Below are positions 16,624 through 25,020 of a DNA stretch of 64,000 bases, in pieces (positions within the stretch are counted from its first letter, which is position 1; each line of letters begins with the position of its first letter). A program made the translations under genes and the position numbers. The notes under the pieces were generated by a model that was given only the letters and a program-made list of their open reading frames with translations, was not told the origin of the DNA and ran no database searches. The stretch is from Neorhizobium huautlense (GTDB lineage: Bacteria > Pseudomonadota > Alphaproteobacteria > Rhizobiales > Rhizobiaceae), in the NCBI RefSeq assembly GCF_030811685.1, contig NZ_JAUSRF010000004.1, positions 186,001 to 250,000 on the forward strand, written 5' to 3'.

Positions 16624-19600
16624 TTACTGCTGTACGCCCGGCAGGCTCTGGAAATCCTGAGTGTTGAAATCCAGCGTCGGTGTGCCGCTGCCACCATCGG
16701 CTGGCGGAAGTATCAGGCGAGGCTCCGCCGCCTCACGACGGCGGCGTTCCTCGGCAGCCTTTTCCTCGTCCAGACGCCGCTGCTCCTGTTCGGCCGCAAG
16801 ACGGGCTTCCTCTTCCAGTCGTACCTTTTCCTCAGCCTCGGCTTTTTCGCGGGCGATTCGGCGTTCGTTTTCGCGGAAGGAATAAAGTGCCGCCTCGCGG
16901 CGCAGGCGCTGTTTTTCAAGCACGCTTGCCTGCAGGGTTTCGACGCGGCGGCGTTCCTTCTCAAAGGCGCGCATGGAGAGGAAGTTGCTCATGTCGGCAA
17001 CGTCGATGGTTTCGTGCGGCGCGGAAAGATCGCCGGAATAGACGAGCTTCAAGGCAGCATCACCACCCGCCAGCGACTCCTCACCGGCATCGAAACCGAT
17101 AGCGATTTCGCCCGCCAACGCGCTTTCGGCGAAATTCAGCCGCAGCGCGCCGTTGAGTTTTGTCGCGCCATCGACAGCGGCGATATTCTGGGCGCGGGCT
17201 TCGCCATCACTCATGGTGAAGGGTATGGCGACATCACCGATGCGGGCCTGACCGGCATGGACAAGGCCCGCCACGAGAGGCCGGACCTTGGCAGCAGTCA
17301 CCTCGCCCTTGATGCCATCCGCCTGTGCAAGAAGCGGCGGCAGCAGGCCGGGGTTGAGGCCATTGACCGTGACATTCGAAAGACGGACCTGACCGGAACC
17401 GCTGGCCGAGCCCATAAGATCGGCAACGCTCTTGGCCGTGGCCTCGGCAACCAGATCGAAGCCGATGCCGCCGGTCGCGACCGGTGCACCGTTTTCTGCC
17501 TGCCAGAGAAGCGGCGCGAGATTGCCACCTTCCAACGTCAGGCGGGTCTGGAAAATGCCGACGCCCTGCCCGTTCGACATCATCAACCGTCCACCGAGCT
17601 TGCCGCCATTCCATGTGCCGGCGAGATTTTCGACGGTGAGATTGCCGCCGCGATGGGTGATGCGACCCGAAAATTCAGTGACCGGTGCGGTAAAATCGGT
17701 GCGCAGGGTTTTGGCCGCCACATCCAGCACTGCATCGGTGCCGCCGAAGACGAGAAGTGAAAAATCCTTGGTCGTCAGCGCGCCGGTTTCGGCATCGGTG
17801 AGCGGGCCATAGATGGCCTCCCCGAGCCAGGCGAGATCGAGCGTGTCGATGGCAAGCCTGCCGCTTGCGGCAAGCGACGGCGTGCTGCGATCAAGCCGGA
17901 TTTCGCCATTCAATGTATTGCCGGCGAGCGTGCCTTCCAGACCGGAAACCGTGATGGCCTCGGCGTTAAGCGCCAGATCGGCCGACAGTTTTGCCGGCAG
18001 GCCGGCGCCGAATTGCGGCAGACCGATACCGGTCATCAGCAGATACTGTTCCAGATCCGGGCTCTCGAAAGAAAACTTCAGTTGGCCGTTGCCGAAACCG
18101 GGATCGACAAGATTGACCGCACCCTTTGCGGACATATGCGTACCACCGGCGGCGTAGGCCAGATCGATATTGGCAGGCTTGTCACCGCTGCCGGCGACGC
18201 TCAGGGTCAGGCGACCGTCGCCCTCGACATCGAAGGGCAACGGATCAAGGCCGGCCTGACCGAAGAGGGTCGCGGCATTCGGATTTTCCAGCGTAGCTTT
18301 CACATCGAATGTATCGCTGCCCGTCAGGTCGAGCAGATTGGGCAGGCGGATATCGCCGGTGACGCGGCTGCCATTGCTGCTGCCGGAGAGATTGGCGGCA
18401 ATACCGTTGATATTGCCGCCGACCGTAACATCGGCCTTGAGATCGGTTTGCGCATACCAGCCGGCGCTGGCCGCCAGACGGGTCAGCGCCGGATTGCGTG
18501 GCAGACGATCGCGCAACATTGCAAGAAACGGTTCCGGATCGGAGGATTTCAGCGAAACAGTGCCGTTGCCGGTATAGGCGAGAAGCGAACCTTCGAACCG
18601 GCCGCTGGCGGCAATTTCGGCACCGGCAATATTGCCGACCGCCAGCTTTTCCAGCGACAGCGCACCATCGGCAAAAGCAAAACTGGTATCGACTTTTTCG
18701 GCAGCCACGCCAAAGGCGTTGAAACGATCGGCTCGTAAAGTGCCGGACAGCTTGTGATCGAGCACGTCGCGGCCGGCATCGTCGCCCGTCAACAGCGAGC
18801 CGAGCGCCCGCATCGCGTCGATATCGATCTCATTGCCGGCAAGATCGACTGTCAGGCTCGGTGTCTGGTCGGGAATGGACTGGCGTTCGAGATTGCCGGT
18901 GAGCGTCGCGTTGCCGATGGCCAGTTCCAGACCTTCGAAACGCTGGCGTTCGGTGGTGAGATCGACCTTTGCGGAAAAACCGGCCGAACTCAGCCGACGA
19001 ATGGCGGGATCGACCTTACCGGACAGCCAGTCGGCGAGACCCGAAGGCTGGTTGGAAGCCAGCAGCATATCCCCGGAAAAGGCGGCCTTGCCGACAAGCT
19101 GCAGGCTGCCCCTGGCCTCTACACGGGTGCGACCGGGAAGTGTGGCCACAACATTGTCGACCGCCCAGCCCTGGCCTGCCGGTCGCAGGTCGAGATGGAT
19201 ATCGCGCATGGTCGTGTCGTTGAGAACGATAGCGGGTAGGCTCAATGACACCTTGCCCGGCACCTGCGGGATCGGAATGGCAGCCGCCATGCGGATCAGC
19301 GCATTCAGGCGCCGTTGCGCCGAGACGGCGGGATTGCGGGCAGTCTTGCCGCCGGCCTCATCCTGCGTCAAACGGTTGACATCGATCTGCTGGCCGTCGC
19401 CGGTGAGCAGGAATTCCGGGTTTTCACCGGTATCGAGCGTCGCTTCGCCGGTGGTCACATAGGGATTATCGGCAGCGCCCAGTTCCAGCCGGTATTCCGG
19501 AATGCGGATACGGTCATTGGTGAGTTCGAAACGGCCACGCACGCGCGGACCGGGCGGTGGCAGACTGACCGGCTCCTCCTCGGTCTCTTCGGCCAATGTC

Positions 19601-20331
19601 ACGAGATTGAAGGCGCCGTCATAACCCGCGCGGCCTTCCTTGACCGCCAGCGCGCCATCAAGCTGCAGTTCGATCGGCTGGAGATCGGGCCAGAGACGCA
19701 GGCGCAGCGGCACCGTGCCGGCTGCTGCATCCGGCTCGCCGCTCGAAAAATTGAAACGCGCATCGTAACCGTCGAGATTGGCAGTGCCATCGGCGCGCCA
19801 CGGGCCGGCCAGCGAGGCCGCGGCCATATCGGCGTTAAAAGCCGTCAGGCGGCGGGTGCGACCGGTCTGTTCGTCTATGAATTCGATCTCGGCATCGGTG
19901 ATGTGCACGTCTTCCAGGACGACATTGCGGGCCGGAATGACGGGGCTACTGCCACGCGTCCAGTCCAGCGTACCATCCGGCAGCACGCGAATGCGTGCCT
20001 TGGGGCGCACGATGCGCATATCGAAAATGCGCGCCTCACCGGACATGAAAGGCGCAAGCTCCATGTCCATGGAAAATTCGGCCGCCTGAACCTGCGGCGT
20101 ACCATCGGTATCGCGGCCAATGCGCACGTCATGCATGGTGACAGACGGAAACGGCAGAATGCGGGCATCGACATTGCCGTGGACGGTGACCTTCTTGCCG
20201 AGAATGCGGCTCGCCTGATTTTCGAACTCGGTGCGAAAGCTCGACCAATCGAGGAAAAACGGCGCGAACAGAGCCGTGAACAAAGCCACGACCACAAGCC
20301 CACCGAGGAAGAGCATCAACCGTCCGAGCAC
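16624..20331 (-). CDS. AsmA family protein, large
   Basis: This 1,235-residue envelope protein has one N-terminal transmembrane anchor (LMLFLGGLVVVALFTALFAPFFL). It begins like AsmA: the anchor is followed by DWSSFRTEFENQASRILGKKV and GNVDARILPFPSVTMHDVRIG. Most of the chain is a long run of beta-strand repeats, ending in the conserved AsmA C-terminal domain (about residues 1000-1130). Residues about 1150-1215 are a highly charged coiled coil rich in Glu, Arg and Ala. AsmA-like proteins are thought to move lipids between membranes or affect outer-membrane assembly. It follows the FAD oxidase gene by 34 bases and may be cotranscribed. Confidence 0.88.
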   Translation of the reverse strand: MLGRLMLFLGGLVVVALFTALFAPFFLDWSSFRTEFENQASRILGKKVTVHGNVDARILPFPSVTMHDVRIGRDTDGTPQVQAAEFSMDMELAPFMSGEARIFDMRIVRPKARIRVLPDGTLDWTRGSSPVIPARNVVLEDVHITDAEIEFIDEQTGRTRRLTAFNADMAAASLAGPWRADGTANLDGYDARFNFSSGEPDAAAGTVPLRLRLWPDLQPIELQLDGALAVKEGRAGYDGAFNLVTLAEETEEEPVSLPPPGPRVRGRFELTNDRIRIPEYRLELGAADNPYVTTGEATLDTGENPEFLLTGDGQQIDVNRLTQDEAGGKTARNPAVSAQRRLNALIRMAAAIPIPQVPGKVSLSLPAIVLNDTTMRDIHLDLRPAGQGWAVDNVVATLPGRTRVEARGSLQLVGKAAFSGDMLLASNQPSGLADWLSGKVDPAIRRLSSAGFSAKVDLTTERQRFEGLELAIGNATLTGNLERQSIPDQTPSLTVDLAGNEIDIDAMRALGSLLTGDDAGRDVLDHKLSGTLRADRFNAFGVAAEKVDTSFAFADGALSLEKLAVGNIAGAEIAASGRFEGSLLAYTGNGTVSLKSSDPEPFLAMLRDRLPRNPALTRLAASAGWYAQTDLKADVTVGGNINGIAANLSGSSNGSRVTGDIRLPNLLDLTGSDTFDVKATLENPNAATLFGQAGLDPLPFDVEGDGRLTLSVAGSGDKPANIDLAYAAGGTHMSAKGAVNLVDPGFGNGQLKFSFESPDLEQYLLMTGIGLPQFGAGLPAKLSADLALNAEAITVSGLEGTLAGNTLNGEIRLDRSTPSLAASGRLAIDTLDLAWLGEAIYGPLTDAETGALTTKDFSLLVFGGTDAVLDVAAKTLRTDFTAPVTEFSGRITHRGGNLTVENLAGTWNGGKLGGRLMMSNGQGVGIFQTRLTLEGGNLAPLLWQAENGAPVATGGIGFDLVAEATAKSVADLMGSASGSGQVRLSNVTVNGLNPGLLPPLLAQADGIKGEVTAAKVRPLVAGLVHAGQARIGDVAIPFTMSDGEARAQNIAAVDGATKLNGALRLNFAESALAGEIAIGFDAGEESLAGGDAALKLVYSGDLSAPHETIDVADMSNFLSMRAFEKERRRVETLQASVLEKQRLRREAALYSFRENERRIAREKAEAEEKVRLEEEARLAAEQEQRRLDEEKAAEERRRREAAEPRLILPPADGGSGTPTLDFNTQDFQSLPGVQQ

Positions 20332-20365
20332 TGCCTGTCGTCTCCCCTATCTGCTGCCTTTTGCG

Positions 20366-21781
20366 TCAGTCCGCCGGATGCCAGATTTTTCCGGGATTGA
20401 AGATATTATCCGGGTCGAGGCTCTTTTTGACTGTCTGCATCAAACCGAGGGCCGGGCCGATTTCTTCGGCAAGCAGGCTGACCTTGCCCTGGCCGACACC
20501 ATGTTCGCCGGTGCAGGTGCCATCCATGGCGAGTGCACGCTGGCCCAGACGATGGGTGAAGGCTTCCACCTTGGCAACCGATGCCGGGTCCTTGTCGTCG
20601 AACATCACCAGAACGTGGAAATTGCCGTCACCGGCATGGCCGACGATCGGCGCCAGCAGTCCGGCCTCCGCAATATCGGCCTGGGTTTCCGCCACACATT
20701 CCGCCAGACGCGAGATCGGCACGCAGACATCGGTGGAGAAACCGGAAAGCGTCGGGTCGAGCGCGCGGCCGGCCCAATAGGCATTGTGGCGGGCCTTCCA
20801 GAGCTTGGCGCGCTCTTCAGCATTCGCTGTCCAGACGAATTCATCGCCGCCGAATTCAGTCGCGATTTCGGCGAATTGCGCCGATTGCAGCGCCACGGTT
20901 TCTTCCGTGCCGTGGAATTCGAGAAACAGCGTCGGCTTTTCCGGGTAAGACAGGTCCGAATAGGCATTGCAGGCGCGGATCTGCATGGCATCGAGCAGTT
21001 CGATGCGGGCAACCGGAATACCCATCTGGATGGTCATGATGACGGCATTGCAGGCGGCTTCGACCGTCTCGAAAGCGCAGACGCCGCCACCGATCTTTTC
21101 CGGAATGCCCTGCAGGCGCAAGGTCACCGAGGTGATGATGCCGAGCGTGCCTTCCGAGCCGACGTAAAGCCGGGTCAGGTCATAACCGGCCGACGACTTT
21201 CTGGCGCGGGTGCCGACATGGATTTCTTCGCCATCTGCGGTGACGACGGTCAGCGCCAGAACATTGTCCTTCATCGTGCCGTAACGCACCGCATTGGTGC
21301 CCGAAGCGCGTGTTGCCGTCATGCCGCCGATCGAGGCGTTTGCGCCGGGATCGATCGGGAAAAACAGGCCGGTATCGCGCAGGTGAACGTTCAGTTCTTC
21401 ACGGGTAATGCCGGGTTCAACGGTAACATCGAGATCCTCGGGTGAAACGCGCAGAACCTTGTTCATGCGGGTAAAATCGAGCGAAATGCCGCCATGCGTG
21501 GCATTCACCTGGCCTTCCAGCGACGAACCGGTGCCGAAGGCGATGACCGGAACCTTGTGGGCGGCGCAGGTCTTCACCACCAGTTTCACGTCCTCGCTGG
21601 TTTCGGCAAAAACAACACCATCCGGCAATTGCGCCGGCAGATAGGTGGTGGTGTGGGCATGCTGTTCACGAAAGGACTGGCCGGTCTGGAAACGTTCGGC
21701 AAAGGCTTGTCTGAGGATGTCGAGAACGGCGGCGATGCCTTCCTCGTTGCGCTTGCCCTGCCGAACGTCCTTGATTGCCAT
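20366..21781 (-). CDS. FAD-linked oxidase (D-lactate / 2-hydroxyacid dehydrogenase type)
   Basis: This 471-residue flavoprotein has an N-terminal PCMH-type FAD domain (about 45-220), with VIAFGTGSSLEGQV, and a central segment PIDPGANASIGGMTATRASGTNAVRYGTM. The C-terminal FAD-oxidase domain contains VGHAGDGNFHVL and ends CTGEHGVGQGK...NPGKIW. The family includes cytochrome D-lactate dehydrogenase and GlcD. With no GlcE or GlcF gene nearby, a stand-alone D-lactate-type enzyme is more likely; the true substrate is unproven. The ATG at 21781 opens the conserved part of a longer open frame. Confidence 0.88.
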   Translation of the reverse strand: MAIKDVRQGKRNEEGIAAVLDILRQAFAERFQTGQSFREQHAHTTTYLPAQLPDGVVFAETSEDVKLVVKTCAAHKVPVIAFGTGSSLEGQVNATHGGISLDFTRMNKVLRVSPEDLDVTVEPGITREELNVHLRDTGLFFPIDPGANASIGGMTATRASGTNAVRYGTMKDNVLALTVVTADGEEIHVGTRARKSSAGYDLTRLYVGSEGTLGIITSVTLRLQGIPEKIGGGVCAFETVEAACNAVIMTIQMGIPVARIELLDAMQIRACNAYSDLSYPEKPTLFLEFHGTEETVALQSAQFAEIATEFGGDEFVWTANAEERAKLWKARHNAYWAGRALDPTLSGFSTDVCVPISRLAECVAETQADIAEAGLLAPIVGHAGDGNFHVLVMFDDKDPASVAKVEAFTHRLGQRALAMDGTCTGEHGVGQGKVSLLAEEIGPALGLMQTVKKSLDPDNIFNPGKIWHPAD

Positions 21782-21819
21782 GATCCAAAATCCCGTTTCA
21801 TGCGAGCCACATCGCCCTC

Positions 21820-22045
21820 CCCATTGTGGTATGGGAGCGGTTCGGCTTTGTCCAGTTTGAAGCAGGCAAAGTTCGGCCTTGGCGATCCCGGATTTATGTT
21901 TCCCGCTATCGCTGCGGGTCATGCGGCCGAACCCGTCCTGCGCCTCCTATGAGGCGACGATGGGCGAGAGGGAGCGCGACGCGGCAGACGCAGCGACGAA
22001 AGATCCCGGCACAAGGCCGGGATCACGAAGGAAAACCTTACTGAT
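21820..22045. repeat. Hairpin-rich intergenic block
   Basis: This intergenic stretch between the FAD oxidase and nhaA carries several small inverted repeats, among them CCCGC/GCGGG near 21903 and GATCCCGGC/GCCGGGATC at 22002-22024. No ORF here looks real. It reads like an intergenic mosaic repeat, but no second copy lies in the window, so that is only inference. Confidence 0.4.
22002..22024 (-). terminator. Probable terminator of nhaA
   Basis: The minus strand has a perfect 9-bp stem GATCCCGGC/GCCGGGATC with a five-base loop, followed by TTTCG, about 40 bases past the nhaA stop. The T-run is short, so efficiency is uncertain. Confidence 0.5.
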
Positions 22046-22065
22046 GGTTAAAAGCGCTGAGACTG

Positions 22066-23256
22066 TCAGTTCGCCGGCAAGCGTCGGCCAAAAATCACCA
22101 GCAGCAACGCCCCCAGTGCTCCGGCAACGACAGACCCCATCAGGATACCGATCTTCACATGGTCCTGAACGGTCGGATCATCGAATGCCAAAAGGCCGAT
22201 GAACAGCGACATGGTGAAACCGATACCGCACAGAAACGCAGTGCCGGCCATCTGGCCCCAGGTCGCCTTGGCCGGCAGATGCGCGACACCGAGCTTGACC
22301 AGAACGGCAACCGTGCCCAGCACGCCGACAAGCTTGCCGGCCAGAAGGCCAGCCGCAACACCCATGGTCAACGGTTCGGAAAACAGTTCCATCGAGACGC
22401 CGGAAAGCGACACGCCGGCATTGGCAAAGCCGAAAACCGGAACGACGATGAAGGCGACGGGCTTGTGCAGCAGATGTTCCAGTCGGTGCAGCGGCGATTC
22501 GTCATGCGAGGCCTCCGGCGTGCCGGGCGTCAGTTTCAGCGGAATGGTCAGCGCCAGCAGTACGCCGGCCAGCGTCGCATGCACGCCGGATGCAAAGACC
22601 AGCACCCAGAGCACGACACCGAGTGCGAGATAGGGCCAGAGCGCCCTTACCTTCATGCGGTTGCAGGCAAACAGAACGGCCAGCACCAATACCGCACCGG
22701 CCAGCGCCGGGAGATTGAGATTAGCCGTATAGAATATCGCGATGACGATGACCGCGCCGAGATCATCGATAATGGCAAGCGCCGCCAGAAAGATCTTCAG
22801 CGAAGCTGGCACGCGGCGGCCCAGAAGCGAGATGACACCGAGCGCAAAGGCGATATCGGTGGCCGTAGGTACCGCCCAGCCGCGCAGGGCTGCCGGATCA
22901 TTCCAGTTGAAACCAACGTAAAACAGCGCCGGAAACAGCATGCCGCCGGCCGCGGCGGCACCGGGCAGAATCCGCCTGCTCCATGTCGACAACTGGCCAT
23001 CCAGCATCTCGCGCTTGATTTCGAGACCGACCACCAGAAAAAACACCGCCATCAGCGCGTCATTGATCCAGTGCTGAAGGCTCAGCGGCCCGATATAGAC
23101 ATGCAGGGCGTGAAAATAGGGTTCCGACAAAGGCGAATTGGCGACGATGATGGCGAGTGCCGCCATGGCCATGAGCACAAGACCGCCGGCGGCCTCATTG
23201 TCGAGAAAGTTGCGCAATGTGGACCGGATGCGGCCCTTGGAAATGGTCGAAGACAC
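22066..23256 (-). CDS. nhaA: Na+/H+ antiporter NhaA
   Basis: This 396-residue inner-membrane antiporter of the NhaA family has about twelve hydrophobic segments. The ion-binding aspartate pair lies in LAIIDDLGAVIVIA, and other family marks are WINDALMAVFFLVVGLEIKREM and VPTATDIAFALGVISLLG. It exchanges protons for sodium and supports pH and salt homeostasis. The start is a GTG at 23256 with a GAGGGAGCG site before it. It is transcribed alone, and its terminator candidate lies at 22002-22024. Confidence 0.95.
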   Translation of the reverse strand: MSSTISKGRIRSTLRNFLDNEAAGGLVLMAMAALAIIVANSPLSEPYFHALHVYIGPLSLQHWINDALMAVFFLVVGLEIKREMLDGQLSTWSRRILPGAAAAGGMLFPALFYVGFNWNDPAALRGWAVPTATDIAFALGVISLLGRRVPASLKIFLAALAIIDDLGAVIVIAIFYTANLNLPALAGAVLVLAVLFACNRMKVRALWPYLALGVVLWVLVFASGVHATLAGVLLALTIPLKLTPGTPEASHDESPLHRLEHLLHKPVAFIVVPVFGFANAGVSLSGVSMELFSEPLTMGVAAGLLAGKLVGVLGTVAVLVKLGVAHLPAKATWGQMAGTAFLCGIGFTMSLFIGLLAFDDPTVQDHVKIGILMGSVVAGALGALLLVIFGRRLPAN

Positions 23257-23419
23257 GAGTGTTCGCTCCCTCGCTGGAAGGTTTCATCAGTCTCCGTCGA
23301 TTTCGGGGGGAACCCGCAGCGCACGCAGCACACGCCATGCCGTAGACATAGCCCAGAAATCGATGATTTTCCATAAAAATCGGCAGTCGTACTGTTGTGA
23401 AGGTGACGCTTTCCCGCTG

Positions 23420-24013
23420 CTATTTGCGCTCTGCCAGCAAACCTTCCGCCATCAGCCGAAATGCCTCGACCGCTTTAGGCAGCACCGATTTCGGATCGTC
23501 GCTTGCCGCCACCCACAGCGCCGCATTAAGGGCCGCGCCACACAACAGCCGGCCGGCGGCTTCGGTATCGCAGGGTTTGAGCCTGCCCATGTCGTTCAGT
23601 TTTCGCACGGCCTGCATGGTTTCCTGAAGGCAGCTGTTCTGGCTTGGCCAGAGCGACGGATCGCCGAGCACGGCCGGACCATCAAGCAGCACGATGCGCT
23701 GCACTTCGGGATCGAGCGCCATCTCGATATAGGCGGCCGCCTGTTTTTGCAGCCCCTCCCACAGGTCTTCGCACTGCGCGCCGATCGCCTCCGCACGCGC
23801 CGCCATTTCGCCGTCGATCTGATTGACGACGGCCGCCAGCAGCCCGCGCTTGTCACCGAAATTGGAATAGAGCGCACCGCGCGTCAGCCCGGCATCGGCC
23901 GTCAGGTCATCCATCGAGGCGGCGGAAAACCCCTTTTCGGCAAACGCCTTCCGCCCCGCAGCGATCAGTTTCGCCCTGTTTTCTTCCATGGTTTCGGCAC
24001 GCGTTCTTGCCAT
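23420..24013 (-). CDS. TetR family transcriptional regulator
   Basis: This repressor of about 197 residues has an N-terminal TetR helix-turn-helix (residues about 12-58), with FAEKGFSAASMDDLTADAGLTRGALYSNFGDKRGLL, and a C-terminal ligand-binding region. It is transcribed divergently from the RidA gene. Three copies of ATACG-N3-CGTAT lie in the shared upstream region and are the likely operators, implying autoregulation and control of RidA. A GAGGTCG site precedes the ATGATG start; either ATG (24016 or 24013) is possible. The inducer is unknown. Confidence 0.9.
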   Translation of the reverse strand: MARTRAETMEENRAKLIAAGRKAFAEKGFSAASMDDLTADAGLTRGALYSNFGDKRGLLAAVVNQIDGEMAARAEAIGAQCEDLWEGLQKQAAAYIEMALDPEVQRIVLLDGPAVLGDPSLWPSQNSCLQETMQAVRKLNDMGRLKPCDTEAAGRLLCGAALNAALWVAASDDPKSVLPKAVEAFRLMAEGLLAERK

Positions 24014-24032
24014 CATCGACCTCGAGTTTCAT

Positions 24033-24045
24033 ATACGATACGTAT
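24033..24045. promoter_or_regulatory. TetR-type operator, copy 1
   Basis: Perfect inverted repeat ATACG-ATA-CGTAT, 20 bases upstream of the TetR start codon. Confidence 0.75.
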
Positions 24046-24056
24046 TTGAATTTGAC

Positions 24057-24069
24057 ATACGCGACGTAT
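24057..24069. promoter_or_regulatory. TetR-type operator, copy 2
   Basis: Perfect inverted repeat ATACG-CGA-CGTAT. Its first base is the last base of a consensus -35 box TTGACA (24052-24057) directed toward the RidA gene, so binding would block that promoter. Confidence 0.78.
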
Positions 24070-24083
24070 CTTACTAGTTATAG

Positions 24084-24096
24084 ATACGCGCCGTAT
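24084..24096. promoter_or_regulatory. TetR-type operator, copy 3
   Basis: Perfect inverted repeat ATACG-CGC-CGTAT. The three operator centres are 24 and 27 bases apart, close to two or two-and-a-half helical turns. Confidence 0.75.
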
Positions 24097-24184
24097 ATCA
24101 AAACAGCAACCTCCCGTGAAGTGCCGGCAGCACGGCGGTGGTTAAGTTCGGCGTTTTCTGAAACAAGATCGAAAGGTCAATTCA

Positions 24185-24574
24185 ATGACAAAACGACAGG
24201 CAATTTTTCCCGAGGGCCGGCATGCCCTTTATGAAGAACACGGTTATTCGGCAGCGGTGCGCTCCGGTGAACTTCTGTTCGTATCCGGTCAGGTGGGCAG
24301 CCGCACGGACGGCTCGCCGGAACCGGATTTCGAAGCTCAGGTACGGCTCGCCTTCAACAACCTGATCGCGGTCTTGAAAGCGGCAGGTGCCACACTGGAT
24401 GACGTCATCGATGTGACGACCTTCCACACGGATCCGAAGGGACAGTTTGACACCGTTCTTAAAGTGAAGGCCGAGATGTTCAGCGAAGCACCCTACCCGG
24501 CATGGACGGCCGTGGGCATCAACTGGCTGTCCGGTTTCGATTTCGAGATCAAGGTGATCGCCCGCATTCCGTAA
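24185..24574 (+). CDS. RidA family protein
   Basis: This 129-residue protein of the YjgF/YER057c/UK114 family includes enamine/imine deaminases. It shows the typical ELLFVSGQVGSRTDG and ATLDDVIDVTTFHTD segments. The segment APYPAWTAVGINWLSG occupies the place of the family's PAR(S/T)xVxV motif. The canonical Arg of that motif is not present (PAWTAVGI), so this may belong to a non-deaminase subgroup. A divergent TetR gene with three operators suggests regulated expression in response to a small molecule, unlike housekeeping RidA. Confidence 0.87.
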   Translation: MTKRQAIFPEGRHALYEEHGYSAAVRSGELLFVSGQVGSRTDGSPEPDFEAQVRLAFNNLIAVLKAAGATLDDVIDVTTFHTDPKGQFDTVLKVKAEMFSEAPYPAWTAVGINWLSGFDFEIKVIARIP

Positions 24575-24627
24575 GTCAGGATGATCGAGGTGGCCGGTCG
24601 CGGACTATTGCGGCCGGTTGTTTCTCC

Positions 24628-25017
24628 TCAATGCCCCTCGATCGTGGCCATGGATTGCAGCGTTTGGGTCAGGGCCGAATGGTCGTAGGGTTTTGAAAAG
24701 AACACACCGCCGAGCGGCACTTCGACCTCGGAGATATGCACATGGCCGGATGTGAGGATGATCTCGATCGGCGGCCAGCGGTCCCGCACGGCAGCGGCCA
24801 GAAGCAGACCATCCATGCTGCCCGGCATGTCGATATCCGTGAACACGACACGAATATCACTGCGACATTCGAGGATTTTTATCGCCTCGTCGGCATTGGC
24901 CGCCTCGATCGCCTCGAAACCGGCGTCTTCAACCAGATCGACCGCCATCATGCGCAGGAGTGGTTCGTCCTCCACAACGAGGACCGCAGGCCTGGCAAAC
25001 ATCTGTGACTGCCCCAT
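24628..25017 (-). CDS. Single-domain response regulator
   Basis: This 129-residue protein is a receiver domain only. The acidic pocket is in VVEDEPLL, the phospho-acceptor Asp in VVFTDIDMPGSMDG, the conserved Thr/Ser region is ILTSGH and the Lys is in FFSKPYD. It has no output domain, so it must act by protein contact or as a phosphate sink or relay. It begins 3 bases after the stop of the upstream HWE kinase gene and is surely cotranscribed with its probable cognate kinase. Confidence 0.9.
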   Translation of the reverse strand: MGQSQMFARPAVLVVEDEPLLRMMAVDLVEDAGFEAIEAANADEAIKILECRSDIRVVFTDIDMPGSMDGLLLAAAVRDRWPPIEIILTSGHVHISEVEVPLGGVFFSKPYDHSALTQTLQSMATIEGH

Positions 25018-25020
25018 TTT

